The position numbers were made by a program, and so were the translations under genes. From contig OW203762.1 in NCBI GenBank assembly GCA_934045905.1, positions 46,587,411 through 46,651,410 on the forward strand: a stretch of 64,000 nucleotides of DNA. The letters are read 5' to 3'. Positions within the stretch are counted from its first letter, which is position 1. Every line of letters starts with the position of its first letter. The notes below the pieces were generated by a model that was not told the origin of the DNA, did no database searches, and saw nothing but the letters and a program-made list of their open reading frames with translations. Below, piece by piece: positions 24,901 to 30,457 of this stretch. The DNA comes from Leuctra nigra (taxonomy: Eukaryota; Arthropoda; Insecta; Plecoptera; Leuctridae).

Positions 24901-27900
24901 ATCAGATTCAGTGAAATTGTGAACACTTTATTATTAATATTTTGTAGGCGAATAAATATTAGATAAACATGTGTAAATTTTAAGAATTGATAATGCGTAA
25001 TATGTGCAGCAACATAACATATAACTGCAGCGACTTGGACGCCTTGCCAAAAGGTAAGCTTCCTTCCCACAGATTAGGTGGCTCTGTCTGTACTTTTTAC
25101 AGTGCCATCTGTTGTCTAAACACGCTGCCTATATGCGAGTAAGTACGGTAATGACGATAATGTATCGACTGAGCCATCGGCTATTCATTGACTTCCATTA
25201 TCACGTGGAAGATGGCCCTGATGGGAGCCATTCCGATGGACTTGTTTGTGCTTCAAATTTTAGCATTGGCAGCGTAGGAAGTTGACGTTCTTTTCTTGTG
25301 GTGAGGTGGGGGAAGTGTAGGTCTAGTCTCTTGAGTGATGATAATCATAATTTGTTTCTTCCTCTAGGGCTGGCAGCTTTTCCTTCGGCAGACAGGCTCT
25401 CACCCCTAGATACGTTCCTCGATTTACTCACTGCCAAAGGTAAAGCTTTGTCCTCTTTCTTTGTTGGTTTTACATATTGATAGAAAACCTATTCTACTAC
25501 ACCAACCATAAAATAACCCAAGTGATATTTTTTGAAATAATGAGTTAGGTACCTACCTATTAGTTTCATTGGTTGGAATCAATAGAAAACATTATAAACT
25601 ATCTGGTGGAAAGAAACATCGGCGCGCATTGCCTACTGTGTACCTGGTTCAATCCCACTGCAGTCTCTTCGCGTAGTCTGTATCCATCTCATATCATTCA
25701 TTAAGTATAAATTCAATTCTGTATGGCATAAATTAAATGAAAACTATTTGAACAATTTGTTCTTAGATGTAACAAATCTATTAATTATGAATAAAATATA
25801 ATATTGGGACATTTTCACATCAATTTATGAGATAATGATGAATTTCCTTTTGAATTACGCTCCTCAGCCAATGAGAGGTGAGCATTCTGTTCAGGACCCT
25901 TATTCTAAAACTAAAAATTTTCCGTATTCGTCCCGAATCGAATTCGTGAGAGACGAATCCGAGATATTGGTATTCTGCAAGACAATATTCAAAATGGCGA
26001 CCCGGATTCGATTCGTGTCTGACAGCATCAGATTCGTCAGCTGTTTGCTCGCCGGATCGGGATAAAAGTTAGGTTATTTGGGCACTAAACTATACCAATA
26101 ATTATTAATGTGTGTATATTTACTGTTATTTCTTCAAATAATCGTCCAATAACTGTTTGAAATATACATAATATTATTACATACTTTCGTAATAATGTCC
26201 TGCTTCATTTTGAATGTTATGTGATGTGTCAAACACGGAGAGTTGATAAAATGACAAATGACAATCAAACCAATGTGTGAAGTATGTTCCGTACACCGTG
26301 ATCAAAATTCTCTATTCTCATTGGTTACCGATACGTCGGTAAAACAAGAGTCTGCTATAAATGCATTATTTCGTGAGAATAGCGCGTCCCGATCCGTTTG
26401 CTGTTGTAGAATACGAAATGGAATCATATTCGGTTCAGCCGAATTGGGAACACACGAATCTGATCCGGGACGAATCAGATTCGGCTCGGCCGAATACAAA
26501 AGTAAAGTTTTAGAATAAGGGTCCTGGAGCTGTAGGCTGTAGCTATGTCACACCCCAAATGCACGGCCATGTTTAAATTTCCGCGCATGCGCAGTAGGTT
26601 TGTGATGTTGTCTATTGATCATCATCTATTGTGTTCGTTAAGAATGCTGAAAATCCCATTTAGTCAGTTGAAAACTAAATGTTGAAAATGTGATTGCAAC
26701 CAGTAGCATGTCTCATGTCCGTTGGGTGTCCCCTCTGGTTTTTTCAGCGCCAGCTCTGTTTCCTAACAAAGCATCCTGGGGGAAGGGGGGGATACATGGT
26801 TTTTATTTTACGAATCCATCAGAAATTAACATTTTTCAGAAATAAATCCACGATTTCCATAATATATTTTACTTGGCCACCACTTCTGAATACAACAAAC
26901 AGTGTGCAAATTGCTTAGAAACGCACCAAATTCATTCTTGAAATTCAAAATTTTCCGGGGCTATGCACCCCGGATTTGCATGATGCTTGCTGCACGGGGG
27001 CTTTCCCCCAGGCCCCCAATGTTTTTGTAGGCAACCGTATTTTCCGCCATTGCTATATTTCCCGACATTCCCTGGATTTTTATTTTTCCTATTTCTTCCC
27101 CCCCCCCTCCCCCCTTCTGCAAATTTGACAATTTACACCCTGGTTAAGACAGTATTTTACCTTGCACTGACCTATATCAATCAATAAGTTCTGTTAAATG
27201 GAGTTCCTGGTAGTGAAGGTCCTTCACTTAGTGCAGTTTTAATATTTGATTTTTTTAGAACATCAATTTTCAAACTTGATTAGATTAGGTGAGGTACAAG
27301 TTCTGGATTGTTTTTGTTATTTTTACAAGTCTTTGATAACACCCAATATGTTAGCTCTGTGCGGTCTCCAGCTTCTCCCCGGCCCCCTTGAATATAGGGG
27401 CTATAGGGGGGCTATAGGGGGCCAGACTCTCACCAGACAGAGCCACTCGCATTTGTTCTGCTGGGCCACAAATTACTACATTGCACGCTCACCTTGCAAT
27501 GCACTCTTTCTCGGCCTAACAGAAAAACTGACCATCAGCGCATTCTGTTGAGAGAAAACAAGAAAAACGAACTGTAAGCCATAAGGGTCTCCAAATGCAA
27601 TAAAGAAAACAGAAATTACACCAATAAATATTAGTGTGATGCAAGAGTGAATGAGTAGGTGGTGGATCAAACGGTTCAATTTTTAAATTTCAACCAATCA
27701 CATTATTTCGTTCAAAAACTAGGTGTACCTGTGACCGCTCATAGTATTGGTGCAACATTTCAGACCTATTGGCTGATTGGTGTTACCTGCAAATGGTATT
27801 GCCTATAAAACACAAACAAAAAACGTAGAGAAAGTGGCATAAATGTCCTGTAATAATAATCCTTCGCCCGGTTCCATACTTGGGTCGGGGGGTGGCCAAG

Positions 27901-28167
27901 GCCACCACTTGCTAGGGCCACGGACTCCTGAGCCAGCTGGCCAAGCTTGACTCTTCCTCTTCTTCTTTCTTCTCCACCAGCTTCTTCCTGTCTTCCCACC
28001 AACTCTCCTCTTCTACTTCTTCCCACTTCTCCTGTAGTAACACTAATTGCTAGGCTCGCTTAAAAAACATAATCATCTGCTAATTGCTTGCAGCAAATCT
28101 AAGTGACCTGGATTTTGGTCTCCTGATTGAAGCAACCATCACCTCCACAGAAGACTTTTTAAATTAA
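724..28167 (+). CDS. Seven-exon 3' part of a large unidentified gene
   Basis: Exons are 724-927, 1258-1431, 6847-7031, 14300-14580, 16224-16445, 25368-25439 and 28094-28167. Each is bounded by AG and GT sites, and the phases join without a stop to give about 405 residues ending at TAA 28165-28167. The first visible exon starts with an acceptor, so the N-terminus lies outside the window. The protein looks folded and helical: a stretch rich in Trp and Leu (exon 1), a Ser/Pro/Gly-rich linker (exon 2), helices with His and Cys (exon 3), an aromatic helical segment (exon 4), a basic LRLLLLLPRSRAKRLL helix (exon 5) and an acidic tail ending in DFLN. I do not recognise the family. The fourth acceptor at 14299 was chosen by phase and has a poor pyrimidine tract, so an extra small exon between 7031 and 14300 is possible. 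Nearly every intron carries transposons. AATAAA at 28186-28191 is a likely poly(A) signal. Confidence 0.65.
1258..1431 (+). CDS. Exon 2 of the unidentified gene
   Basis: This exon has 58 codons in phase 0. The product is a Ser/Pro/Gly-rich linker. The acceptor TTTCAG at 1257 keeps the frame; the better-looking AACAG at 1235 would introduce a stop from phase 0, so it was not chosen. Confidence 0.6.
1717..1890 (-). repeat. 3' LTR of the Ty3 element (174 bp)
   Basis: This repeat starts TGTGGTGATG and ends ATAACACA. It is identical by eye to 6191-6364. Confidence 0.95.
2066..6100 (-). CDS. Gag-Pol polyprotein, Ty3-type, 1344 aa
   Basis: A single reading frame holds all domains in the order Gag, protease, reverse transcriptase, RNase H, integrase. 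Visible landmarks are two zinc knuckles (about residues 238-272), a protease core at about 331-340 reading DCG instead of the usual DTG/DSG, the polymerase motif FMDD at about 605-608, an RNase H core around D754, the integrase HHCC finger (about 977-1014), and the integrase acidic residues in ALDLF (about 1041), SDRG (about 1093) and MAEA (about 1133). No frameshift separates gag from pol. It resembles the insect elements often annotated as K02A2.6-like (Mag lineage), and there is no env gene. The Gag is clearly related to that of the short LTR element at 49858-51602. Confidence 0.93.
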   Translation of the reverse strand: MTGPTLVNPSSSGTTPSGPTPNVQSGMMNSSSTYQVTAPEAFNFTHDEWPRWKRRFERFRRSSGLYLKTGEDQVNDLIYLMGDKADDILLSFKLTTEQQQNYDIVISKFENFFIPRINVIFERATFFRREQRQGESVDEYITELHKLARNCNFGLMHDELIRDRLVIGLRDHQLGERMQMDSDLTLAKATSLARQSAQNKFQSETMYAVHHVHNAHPDQHKPKVKANSKQESQTKNACRWCGRKPSHPKAKCPAKDFTCYKCKKVGHAANVCLSSSTKASGLHEVTKEENEENSSSNQSATGQIGFIGSVDSSRKNIWNKLVLVGDKELLFKIDCGADVTVVGSDSFITQGMKIVPADRKLLGPGRNELICTGMIKNVLLKYGERSTRQDIYLVKHQEIPLLGRPAIESLEIVKIVNEVKSPSIFAEFPKLFQGLGIIPEDYVIRLKPGAEPYAVTAPRSVPVPLLPQVEKELKDMVSSGVISPVQQPTSYCAPMVVAMKPNGKVRICVDLQNLNRSVERSWHPIPKVEVMLASMGGAQVFSKLDANSGFWQVTLSEETSHLTTFITPFGRFKFNRLPFGITAAPEIFQRKMNSILEGIPNVLCFMDDILVHGKTVEEHNDTLRKVLKKLQDAGMTLNREKSQLEVKEVNFLGHTISAAGISADRKKIEAVLEMDPPTNKQELMRVLGLLTYLGTFIPRKSELLAPLNSLLRSDTAWIWDIAQQEAFKKVKETLSSAPVLALYCPSKKTTVSADASSYGLGAVLFQDQDDGSRRPVAFASRTLSQAETRYAQIEREALALTWACERFQNYICGLQISLETDHKPLIQIMTTKHLDDLSPRLQRFRIRLMRYTFDIYHTAGKDLIAADALSRKPLQTKQAASSELEEEQAAYVRMIVDGLPCSDKRLQEILSAQQADRVCQQIKQYIVSGWPDKKKLDSEFHVYYTHREEFAEVEGLLVRRARLVIPPPLRQDILEHLHEGHLGITKCRARARQACWWPGISSEIEQMIKRCPNCIEESRNRHEPLIPTPFPSRPWERVALDLFKCNQEWYLVVTDYFFRFFEIALLTSMRTSVIVNHLKQIFARFGVPITVVSDRGPQFQALDSSEFAAYASEYGFKHQRSSPHFPQSNGMAEAAVKIAKQRILKSKDVFKALLAYRDTPLENGYTPAELLMNRKIRSTLPTLPTQLMSKVPNQLQLREGENTRIMKQKSNYDKRHGTRILSTLLPGEIVWIIDLKRYGRILQPDGQPRSYLVSTDLGNVSRNRFHLIPAPDVKWSQSVTQPILETQTSDTSDPSPPSPAAMTPRKQTAPENTASSASPPKTHTPGPYLSRYGRTVKPNKILDM
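6191..6364 (-). repeat. 5' LTR of the Ty3 element (174 bp)
   Basis: This is the partner of 1717-1890. The duplication CAAGG lies immediately outside it. Confidence 0.95.
6847..7031 (+). CDS. Exon 3 of the unidentified gene
   Basis: This exon has 61 codons plus 2 nt, with acceptor TTTAG and donor GT/GTAAGT. The product starts NLRELSMHLLKNSHKQ and is a helical segment rich in His and Cys. It follows the intron that took the Ty3 insertion. Confidence 0.65.
7474..11434. mobile_element. hAT-type element interrupted by a LINE
   Basis: The ends TAGGGGTGTTCA...TGAACATCCCTA are flanked by a perfect 8-bp duplication GTAATAAC (7466-7473 and 11435-11442). Both sub-ends are rich in ATCGATTAAT-like strings. 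The element proper is only about 510 bp; the rest is the inserted LINE at 7720-11163. No transposase was seen, so it is non-autonomous. Confidence 0.85.
7720..11163 (+). pseudogene. LINE with endonuclease and reverse transcriptase, decayed
   Basis: This element is probably flanked by ATCACTGA (7712-7719 and 11164-11171). Parts in order: the end of an SGNH-esterase-like region (about 7759-8020), an apurinic-type endonuclease (LSETKWKG, GDFNARIG, SESVIDYI), a reverse transcriptase (LDLEKAYDRLP, YADDVLIWGE) and a basic C-terminal domain with an acidic Glu/Asp tail. It is dead: an in-frame TAA at 8721-8723 inside the endonuclease, a frameshift near 9095-9110 and a TAA at 10952-10954. The longest open part is 9209-10954. 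The same family occurs at 21113-23765 and 53260-57332. The clade (CR1/L2-like or RTE-like) was not decided. Confidence 0.85.
11506..14161. mobile_element. 2.66-kb inverted-repeat element with subterminal repeats
   Basis: The ends read TCCCAGCAAACACA and TGTGTTTGCTGGGA. Inside each end lies a GC-rich array of short imperfect units (GGTGTCGGGCCGGTGTC-like at about 11560-11930; GGAATGGTGTCC-like at about 13795-13925, then GCCCGGC-rich to 14130). The middle is AT-rich and has no transposase. The flanking duplication could not be settled. Small open frames in the arrays are by-products of the repeats. It is a non-autonomous DNA transposon of uncertain superfamily. Confidence 0.7.
14300..14580 (+). 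CDS. Exon 4 of the unidentified gene
   Basis: The donor GCAG/GTGAGT is clear, and the product (SFYTYLGYRALSFSMFLQY and neighbours) looks like real protein. The 5' edge was inferred from reading phase only. Confidence 0.6.
14720..14809. repeat. 90-nt near-perfect hairpin
   Basis: Two 39-nt arms (14720-14758 and 14771-14809) match with a single mismatch around a 12-nt loop. The hairpin lies in an intron of the plus-strand gene, 140 bases after an exon. It could be a minimal palindromic element or a source of small RNA. Confidence 0.8.
15145..16006. mobile_element. hAT-type non-autonomous element, 862 bp
   Basis: The ends TAGAGCCAGTTTTAAATGGTGAT...ATCACCATTTAAAACTGGCTCTA are flanked by a perfect 8-bp duplication ACAATAAT (15137-15144 and 16007-16014). 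The interior has many CGCGAAAT/ACGAAATT strings, also found in the element at 53027-57929. No transposase was seen. Confidence 0.88.
16224..16445 (+). CDS. Exon 5 of the unidentified gene
   Basis: The acceptor is TTATGCAG and the donor AGAG/GTATGA. The phase matches the exon before it, giving an Asp codon across the junction. The product contains a basic, Leu-rich helix followed by an Arg/Ala/Gln-rich segment. Confidence 0.65.
16730..18739 (+). CDS. LINE ORF1: macrodomain, tandem repeat and half MYND finger
   Basis: The frame is open from before 16646, but the first ATG is 16730 (669 aa). Residues below are numbered from 16646. At 169-308 lies a macrodomain of the OARD1/TARG1 type: GDIF near its start, PLVHCISAD, a KYGG turn, MVTKRKRFHKP and PRIACGHDKKTW. 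TARG1 removes ADP-ribose from glutamate using a Lys in the TKK/TKR motif and an Asp in the GCGLD motif; the equivalents here are K237 and D278, both present. A disordered Ser/Pro/Thr-rich region follows, then about seven copies of a 15-residue unit (KPAANAVTGPVVVTA; 18085-18415). The motif YCSEACRDL...H...C matches the second half of a MYND zinc finger. The ORF overlaps the reverse transcriptase ORF, which makes it a transposon ORF1 rather than a host gene. Whether it is active is inference. Confidence 0.75.
   Translation: MDPKQIQPCWLQLSPGLQHACEANSTSQQVINSILVYEINLIKSTVSHLLSQSSIVDISYLHASNNSNNCKNFNHNNKNEDSINLTAPTPNRCESSTRQSVQHPKTTFIRREARITQSVQHPKTKTRTFHPNNSPSTHLTETIGDIFDSHPSMPLVHCISADLALSKGLALSIREKYGGIDKLKSQNPEVGKVLIQQHNDRTIFHMVTKRKRFHKPDIRDLKITLLQLMSLCKANHITHIALPRIACGHDKKTWHIIKPMLAEILRESNIHATIFYLQQSRRDLDTVDITKWINPPHPLDPIHPENQSCQSKKHKQQDAATAVIPAISTRNYTVPVSSASPTSCLGKTDTHYLNQDDSIFPLVDLSFNPPAKENPSQVPGQEKKIIFDAASCLIDLFSSPAPSLIHSASQDGMDSTVHSQFPLITSTQLQLTPSSARITKQCSNTPTKPSTLPEPAANVIPDPVVVTAKPSANAVTGPVVVTAKPAANAVTGQVVVTAKPAVNAVPGPVVVTVKPAANAVPGSVVVTAKPAANAVTGQVVVTAKPAANAVTSPVVVTAKPAVNKAMYCSEACRDLSQTESHDLECAVPTSPPQTSEPQTRASPAADLLTAFSPESVTLTRPTSASIPKLPKIITSSSTVRSQPSRSSKDRHSVIRRRDFQPTKLARTNP
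18700..21111 (+). CDS. LINE ORF2: endonuclease and reverse transcriptase, 3' truncated
   Basis: The frame opens at 18700, overlapping the end of ORF1 by 40 nt in the -1 frame. No ATG occurs before the endonuclease; the first is at about 19071, inside that domain. The endonuclease shows SLNIQSAQNKIEELE, LCLSEHWL, CGDFNIDIL and SGLSDHMAL. The reverse transcriptase shows PIHKKGKKSDINNYRPISL, YDLSKAFDTIDH, GVPQGSVLAP and FADDT. The frame ends at TGA 21109-21111 at the junction with the next LINE, so its natural C-terminus and 3' UTR are missing. No internal stop was seen. It is a Jockey/CR1-like reverse transcriptase of uncertain clade. Confidence 0.85.
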   Translation, partial: GFSANQTSSNKSLTGFANSAASIISLNIQSAQNKIEELELLTTDHSPDILCLSEHWLSSSNNSFNIPNYCTSSIYHRSSSSHGGVAIFSKPTASVIPIPNLHSFCIDKVFECTGVTWKHSTSSTMVVLSTYRSPSADAATFLSILERVLISVTKQFPKAHLTVCGDFNIDILVPSKITTTFLDLLHSFHLTETIASPTRITLSTSTLIDNIFTTLNQSAYSASLFDSGLSDHMALTLSLNIPPSLDEPDHKIQKRIFSEANSNKFHSLLQEEAWEHLSSSPDLNDMYSTFINTFLSHFNQAFPFKKTKKSPNPTKRWITAEIRQTADELRSLHLLLRTNPSCHILKSKYHSLKKSHSKNIRLPKRLFFDNLIEASNNRSKTSWNIIKTLSTPTQHPTNLMLLINGKETTEPLTLANHLNDFFITSGDVAPPLSTAILSHLPPVTSSTCRPPLSLRPTTPYELIHLAKSMRAKFSSGPDGVPGSVLARCMAHVAEPLSLIINRSFSSGIFPDQLKMSHIIPIHKKGKKSDINNYRPISLLSSFSKIIEKVILDRLTSYLSDHSILADCQHGFQKRKSTGTAIYQFLTTLHAALDKGDHSIGLFYDLSKAFDTIDHCLLLHKLELCGITGLANRLISSFLTNRSQTVIIPSNKPRSPSLITSSSKLIRCGVPQGSVLAPTLFLVYVNDLPDLITYGNLFQFADDTNHLLTAPKSKSFLSLIETANEQAAIMSSYCSNNKLALQPSKTTFINFHTQSHKPSISPLIRINDHIIPSTPSIKFLGIHLTATLNWSTHIQHTVSKIQSS
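21113..23449 (-). CDS. LINE endonuclease and reverse transcriptase, C-terminus missing
   Basis: About 780 residues of unbroken frame start at ATG 23447-23449. The endonuclease occupies about residues 35-270 and the reverse transcriptase about 480-770. The C-terminal part seen in sister copies (KFLRSVKG, GRPR) is absent because the element stops at the junction with the opposite-strand LINE. The last 16 or so residues of the open frame are read from that other LINE and are not native. Confidence 0.8.
21113..23765 (-). mobile_element. LINE fragment, 3' end missing, minus strand
   Basis: This is the same family as 7720-11163. The minus-strand frame from 23449 to the junction codes for the endonuclease (LGMSETKWKG, GDFNAHIG) and reverse transcriptase (LDLEKAYDRLP, YADDIVVWGE) with no stop, then breaks off just after the polymerase core. 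Upstream (23760 to about 23450), in a different frame, is the end of an SGNH-esterase-like region (FGPDTKLFLSGML...). The 5' edge lies next to a TA-rich microsatellite. Confidence 0.85.
23771..23893. repeat. TA-rich microsatellite
   Basis: About 120 bases of ATATTATATA-type repeat lie between the LINE 5' edge and the next hAT-type element. Confidence 0.9.
23898..24545. mobile_element. hAT-type non-autonomous element, 648 bp
   Basis: The ends TAGGGATGTCGGCGGGT...ACCCGCCGACATCCCTA are flanked by ATAATTAT and ATAAATAT (7 of 8 matching). Several GGGTACCCG/TTACTCGGGTA motifs lie near each end, and a long A-tract followed by a T-tract sits at about 23980-24023. No transposase was seen. Confidence 0.82.
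24546..25367. other. Intron sequence, no feature recognised
   Basis: The AT-rich part to about 24720 is followed by unique-looking sequence up to exon 6 of the plus-strand gene. No coding or repeat signal could be supported. Confidence 0.4.
25368..25439 (+). CDS. Exon 6 of the unidentified gene
   Basis: This 72-bp exon has acceptor CCTCTAG and donor AAAG/GTAAAG. The phase matches on both sides. The product contains DRLSPLDTFLDLLTAK. Confidence 0.55.
25892..26526. mobile_element. Inverted-repeat element, about 635 bp
   Basis: The ends CAGGACCCTTATTCTAAAACT and AGTTTTAGAATAAGGGTCCTG are clear inverted repeats. The interior has many GAATCGGATTCG-like palindromic strings. No convincing target duplication was seen, so the superfamily is open. 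Confidence 0.7.
26895..27065 (+). repeat. Dispersed repeat, copy 1
   Basis: The string AGAAACGCACCAAAT followed by AAAATTTTCC, a GC-rich GGCCCCCA segment and TATTTCCCG recurs in the same orientation at about 32408-32545. It is divergent and its family was not identified. Confidence 0.55.
27066..27848. other. Intron sequence, no feature recognised
   Basis: This stretch includes a C-rich tract near 27105 and GGGGCTATAGGGG repeats near 27393-27422. No gene or transposon ends were recognised. Confidence 0.35.
27850..28045 (-). mobile_element. LINE 3'-end fragment, minus strand
   Basis: Read on the minus strand it codes for a Glu/Arg/Lys-rich tail and QAWPAG-like residues. This resembles the C-terminal tail and 3' region of the LINE at 7720-11163 (GEDEDEEEEEED...GLASRFG). 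It is a short 5'-truncated copy in the last intron of the plus-strand gene. Confidence 0.55.
28094..28167 (+). CDS. Last exon of the unidentified gene
   Basis: The acceptor is TTGCAG. The frame continues into an acidic tail ending DFLN and TAA. A poly(A) signal follows 18 bases later. Confidence 0.55.
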
Positions 28168-28185
28168 GATTGTATTTGATATGTA

Positions 28186-28191
28186 AATAAA
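28186..28191 (+). promoter_or_regulatory. Poly(A) signal AATAAA
   Basis: An AATAAA hexamer lies just after the stop codon of the plus-strand gene. Confidence 0.5.
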
Positions 28192-28386
28192 TCTAAGACT
28201 AGTCAATTTCCAATGATTTGTTTTTCCATTGACTCACCGAAAAATAAAGTAGAAGTTTGTACAATGATGGGTGGGTGATTGTACTACACAATTGTGTAGT
28301 AAATCGCATACAATGCATGTACACCTAAAGTTACTTTGAAGTTCTGAAAAAAGCGTTAATGTAATGAATTAACTAGATGTAAGATC

Positions 28387-28576
28387 AGGGGCCTCGCTCA
28401 TGAAACTTTGGACAGTATGTGTACCTACTCTGTTGTTGGCTAGAAGGTTATGTATTATGTTCTATGTTAGGTATTCGTATTCCTTATGCTTATGGCACTA
28501 AACCACACAGATGTTAATCAGATTCAGACGTCACCCATGACAAGTCTGATGACACTTCTTGTAACTGCGAGGCCCC
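28387..28576. repeat. Short inverted-repeat element
   Basis: CAGGGGCCTCGC at the left faces GCGAGGCCCCTTG at the right, about 190 bp apart. No clear flanking duplication was seen. Confidence 0.45.
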
Positions 28577-28590
28577 TTGGATGAAAAAAG

Positions 28591-29004
28591 CAGTGCTCGA
28601 AGTGGGCCGGTGTGGGACGGTATGGTATACCGGCACTTCATTACACATTTGATTTCATACAGTTACTTCTCAGAAAAAACGGAATGCTTAAAAATAAAAT
28701 CAGATATTCTTGGAAATGTAGGTATGTACGTAATTTTAGATTCTAATTTACCTACTCGTATTTCATTGCTATCTTTTGACTGCTAGAATAGCAGAATTAT
28801 AATCCTGTTGTACAAAACTAAGATAAGGTAAAATTCATTATTTAATTTTGTTGTTTCATCAAGGTAGACAACTAATCTAACTAATGATGTGACAATATTG
28901 CTGTCAGTGTAAATCTGGACCCTCACCTAATATCGTACCCCCCTCCCCACACGTGGTATTCTTGTTACCATACCGCCACTATTTAATTCCCACTTCGAGC
29001 ACTG
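28591..29004. mobile_element. hAT-type non-autonomous element, 414 bp
   Basis: The ends CAGTGCTCGAAGTGGG...CCCACTTCGAGCACTG are flanked by a perfect 8-bp duplication GAAAAAAG (28583-28590 and 29005-29012). Confidence 0.88.
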
Positions 29005-29012
29005 GAAAAAAG

Positions 29013-29776
29013 TATTTGTTATATCCAATTAGAAGTAAAAATATTAGAAATTTTATAAAGGAGTAAAGTAATAAGTACTGCGTCATAGAAAGTTGGATTT
29101 TCAATTTGTTCTGATGGAAGTGAAGTTACCTACACTGATTGTAATTCATTATAGTATATCAACAGTTGCATACCTCTACATATTTATTTAATAAGTGTGT
29201 AGGTAATAGGTATAGTACCTAAATTTAGACAACCTTTTAAGTGCTACATTGTTTTGCCACAGCCCTCACCATTTGACAACTAGACCTGTATTATTTATAT
29301 GCAATGCTCAAAAATGGCAACAAAAATCCCTTTTATATGAATCGGTAGGTAAGGTAGGTGAATAGGAAGGCAGAAAAATAAAGCCAAAATTAACTTGCCA
29401 ATGGCAGTGGTGGCCAGCACATAAAAGGTAAATGCTGTACTCTTGCTCATACAAAAGATTGTTTTGTAAATTAATAATTAAATTATGAATCAGAATGTGT
29501 AATATGAACAACCTAATTAATGTTTTGTTTTCCATTGGCTGCGCTATGTTTGCACTCCGTTGGCATTTACATTGAGTTTTGTTTGTGGTAAGTAAGGTAA
29601 GGTCAATTCAGTGCAAATTTAGTGTGCCAGTAGAAATCACCTTACCATTTAGGTAGGTAGTAGGTACTATATTTCAAATGAGAAGATGGTCCCTTACATA
29701 TGAAGATAGAATTTATTGTTATGTAGTTTTCTCATTAAAATGATTAAGACTGTAAATGTGTAATATGTACTTTACT
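29013..29776. other. Intergenic stretch between two convergent genes
   Basis: The sequence is AT-rich and no gene was seen. TTTATT at 29712-29717 is a poly(A) signal on the minus strand for RTF2. Confidence 0.45.
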
Positions 29777-30457
29777 TTAATTATAAAATGGATTGTATGT
29801 TACCCAATGAGCTCTCGTCTGGTCACTGGCCGACTGGTGAGATGTGAATAGAGACTTGAAAACATCCGTGGCTTTTGGGTCCTTTGCAATACTGTATGCA
29901 TCCTTGGTCTTCTTGAACAGTGGATCGTCAATTCCTACATTGGCTCCTCGCTTTAGCAATTTACCGATAGGCTTTACAGCGAGTTTGGTTTCTTGAACAG
30001 AAGTCGGTTTCTCACTTGATCCTGACGCTTCTGTATCTTGAGATGAAGATGCCACCTGCGATGATGCCACCTGCGATGATGTCACAGTGGCCTCTGCTTT
30101 AGCCTTGCGCTTAGCGTCGTTCCGTTCTTTCTTCTGGGCTTTAACTCGAGCTTGACGAGCCTCCATTCTAGTTGTCATGAGATCCAAGTCATCATCACTT
30201 CCGTTCAAAATCACAATATCTTGTTCTGTGAAAGCCTGCTGACACTTGTGGCAGAGTGTTGATTTTACTTCCTTAAGGGCCCGTTCAGAGACTACGCATC
30301 CACAACTCCACAGGAATGCAAATCGAAACTTGCCATTCATTTCAAGGCCAATGACTGGACATCTATATGGTGACATGTGAGTGTCAATGTAAGCATCACC
30401 TTTTTCTGCAGATCCTTTGAAAGCTGGATTGACGGTCAACTTGAGGTCCTTGACATC
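29777..30457 (-). CDS. RTF2: RTF2 exon 3
   Basis: This exon has 226 codons plus a stop. The acceptor TTTACAG is followed by DVKDLKLTVNPAF. Confidence 0.95.
   Translation of the reverse strand, partial: DVKDLKLTVNPAFKGSAEKGDAYIDTHMSPYRCPVIGLEMNGKFRFAFLWSCGCVVSERALKEVKSTLCHKCQQAFTEQDIVILNGSDDDLDLMTTRMEARQARVKAQKKERNDAKRKAKAEATVTSSQVASSQVASSSQDTEASGSSEKPTSVQETKLAVKPIGKLLKRGANVGIDDPLFKKTKDAYSIAKDPKATDVFKSLFTSHQSASDQTRAHWVTYNPFYN

Noticed and set aside
27766..28026. 86-aa minus-strand frame
   Set aside because: It is the acidic and basic tail of a truncated LINE, not a gene.
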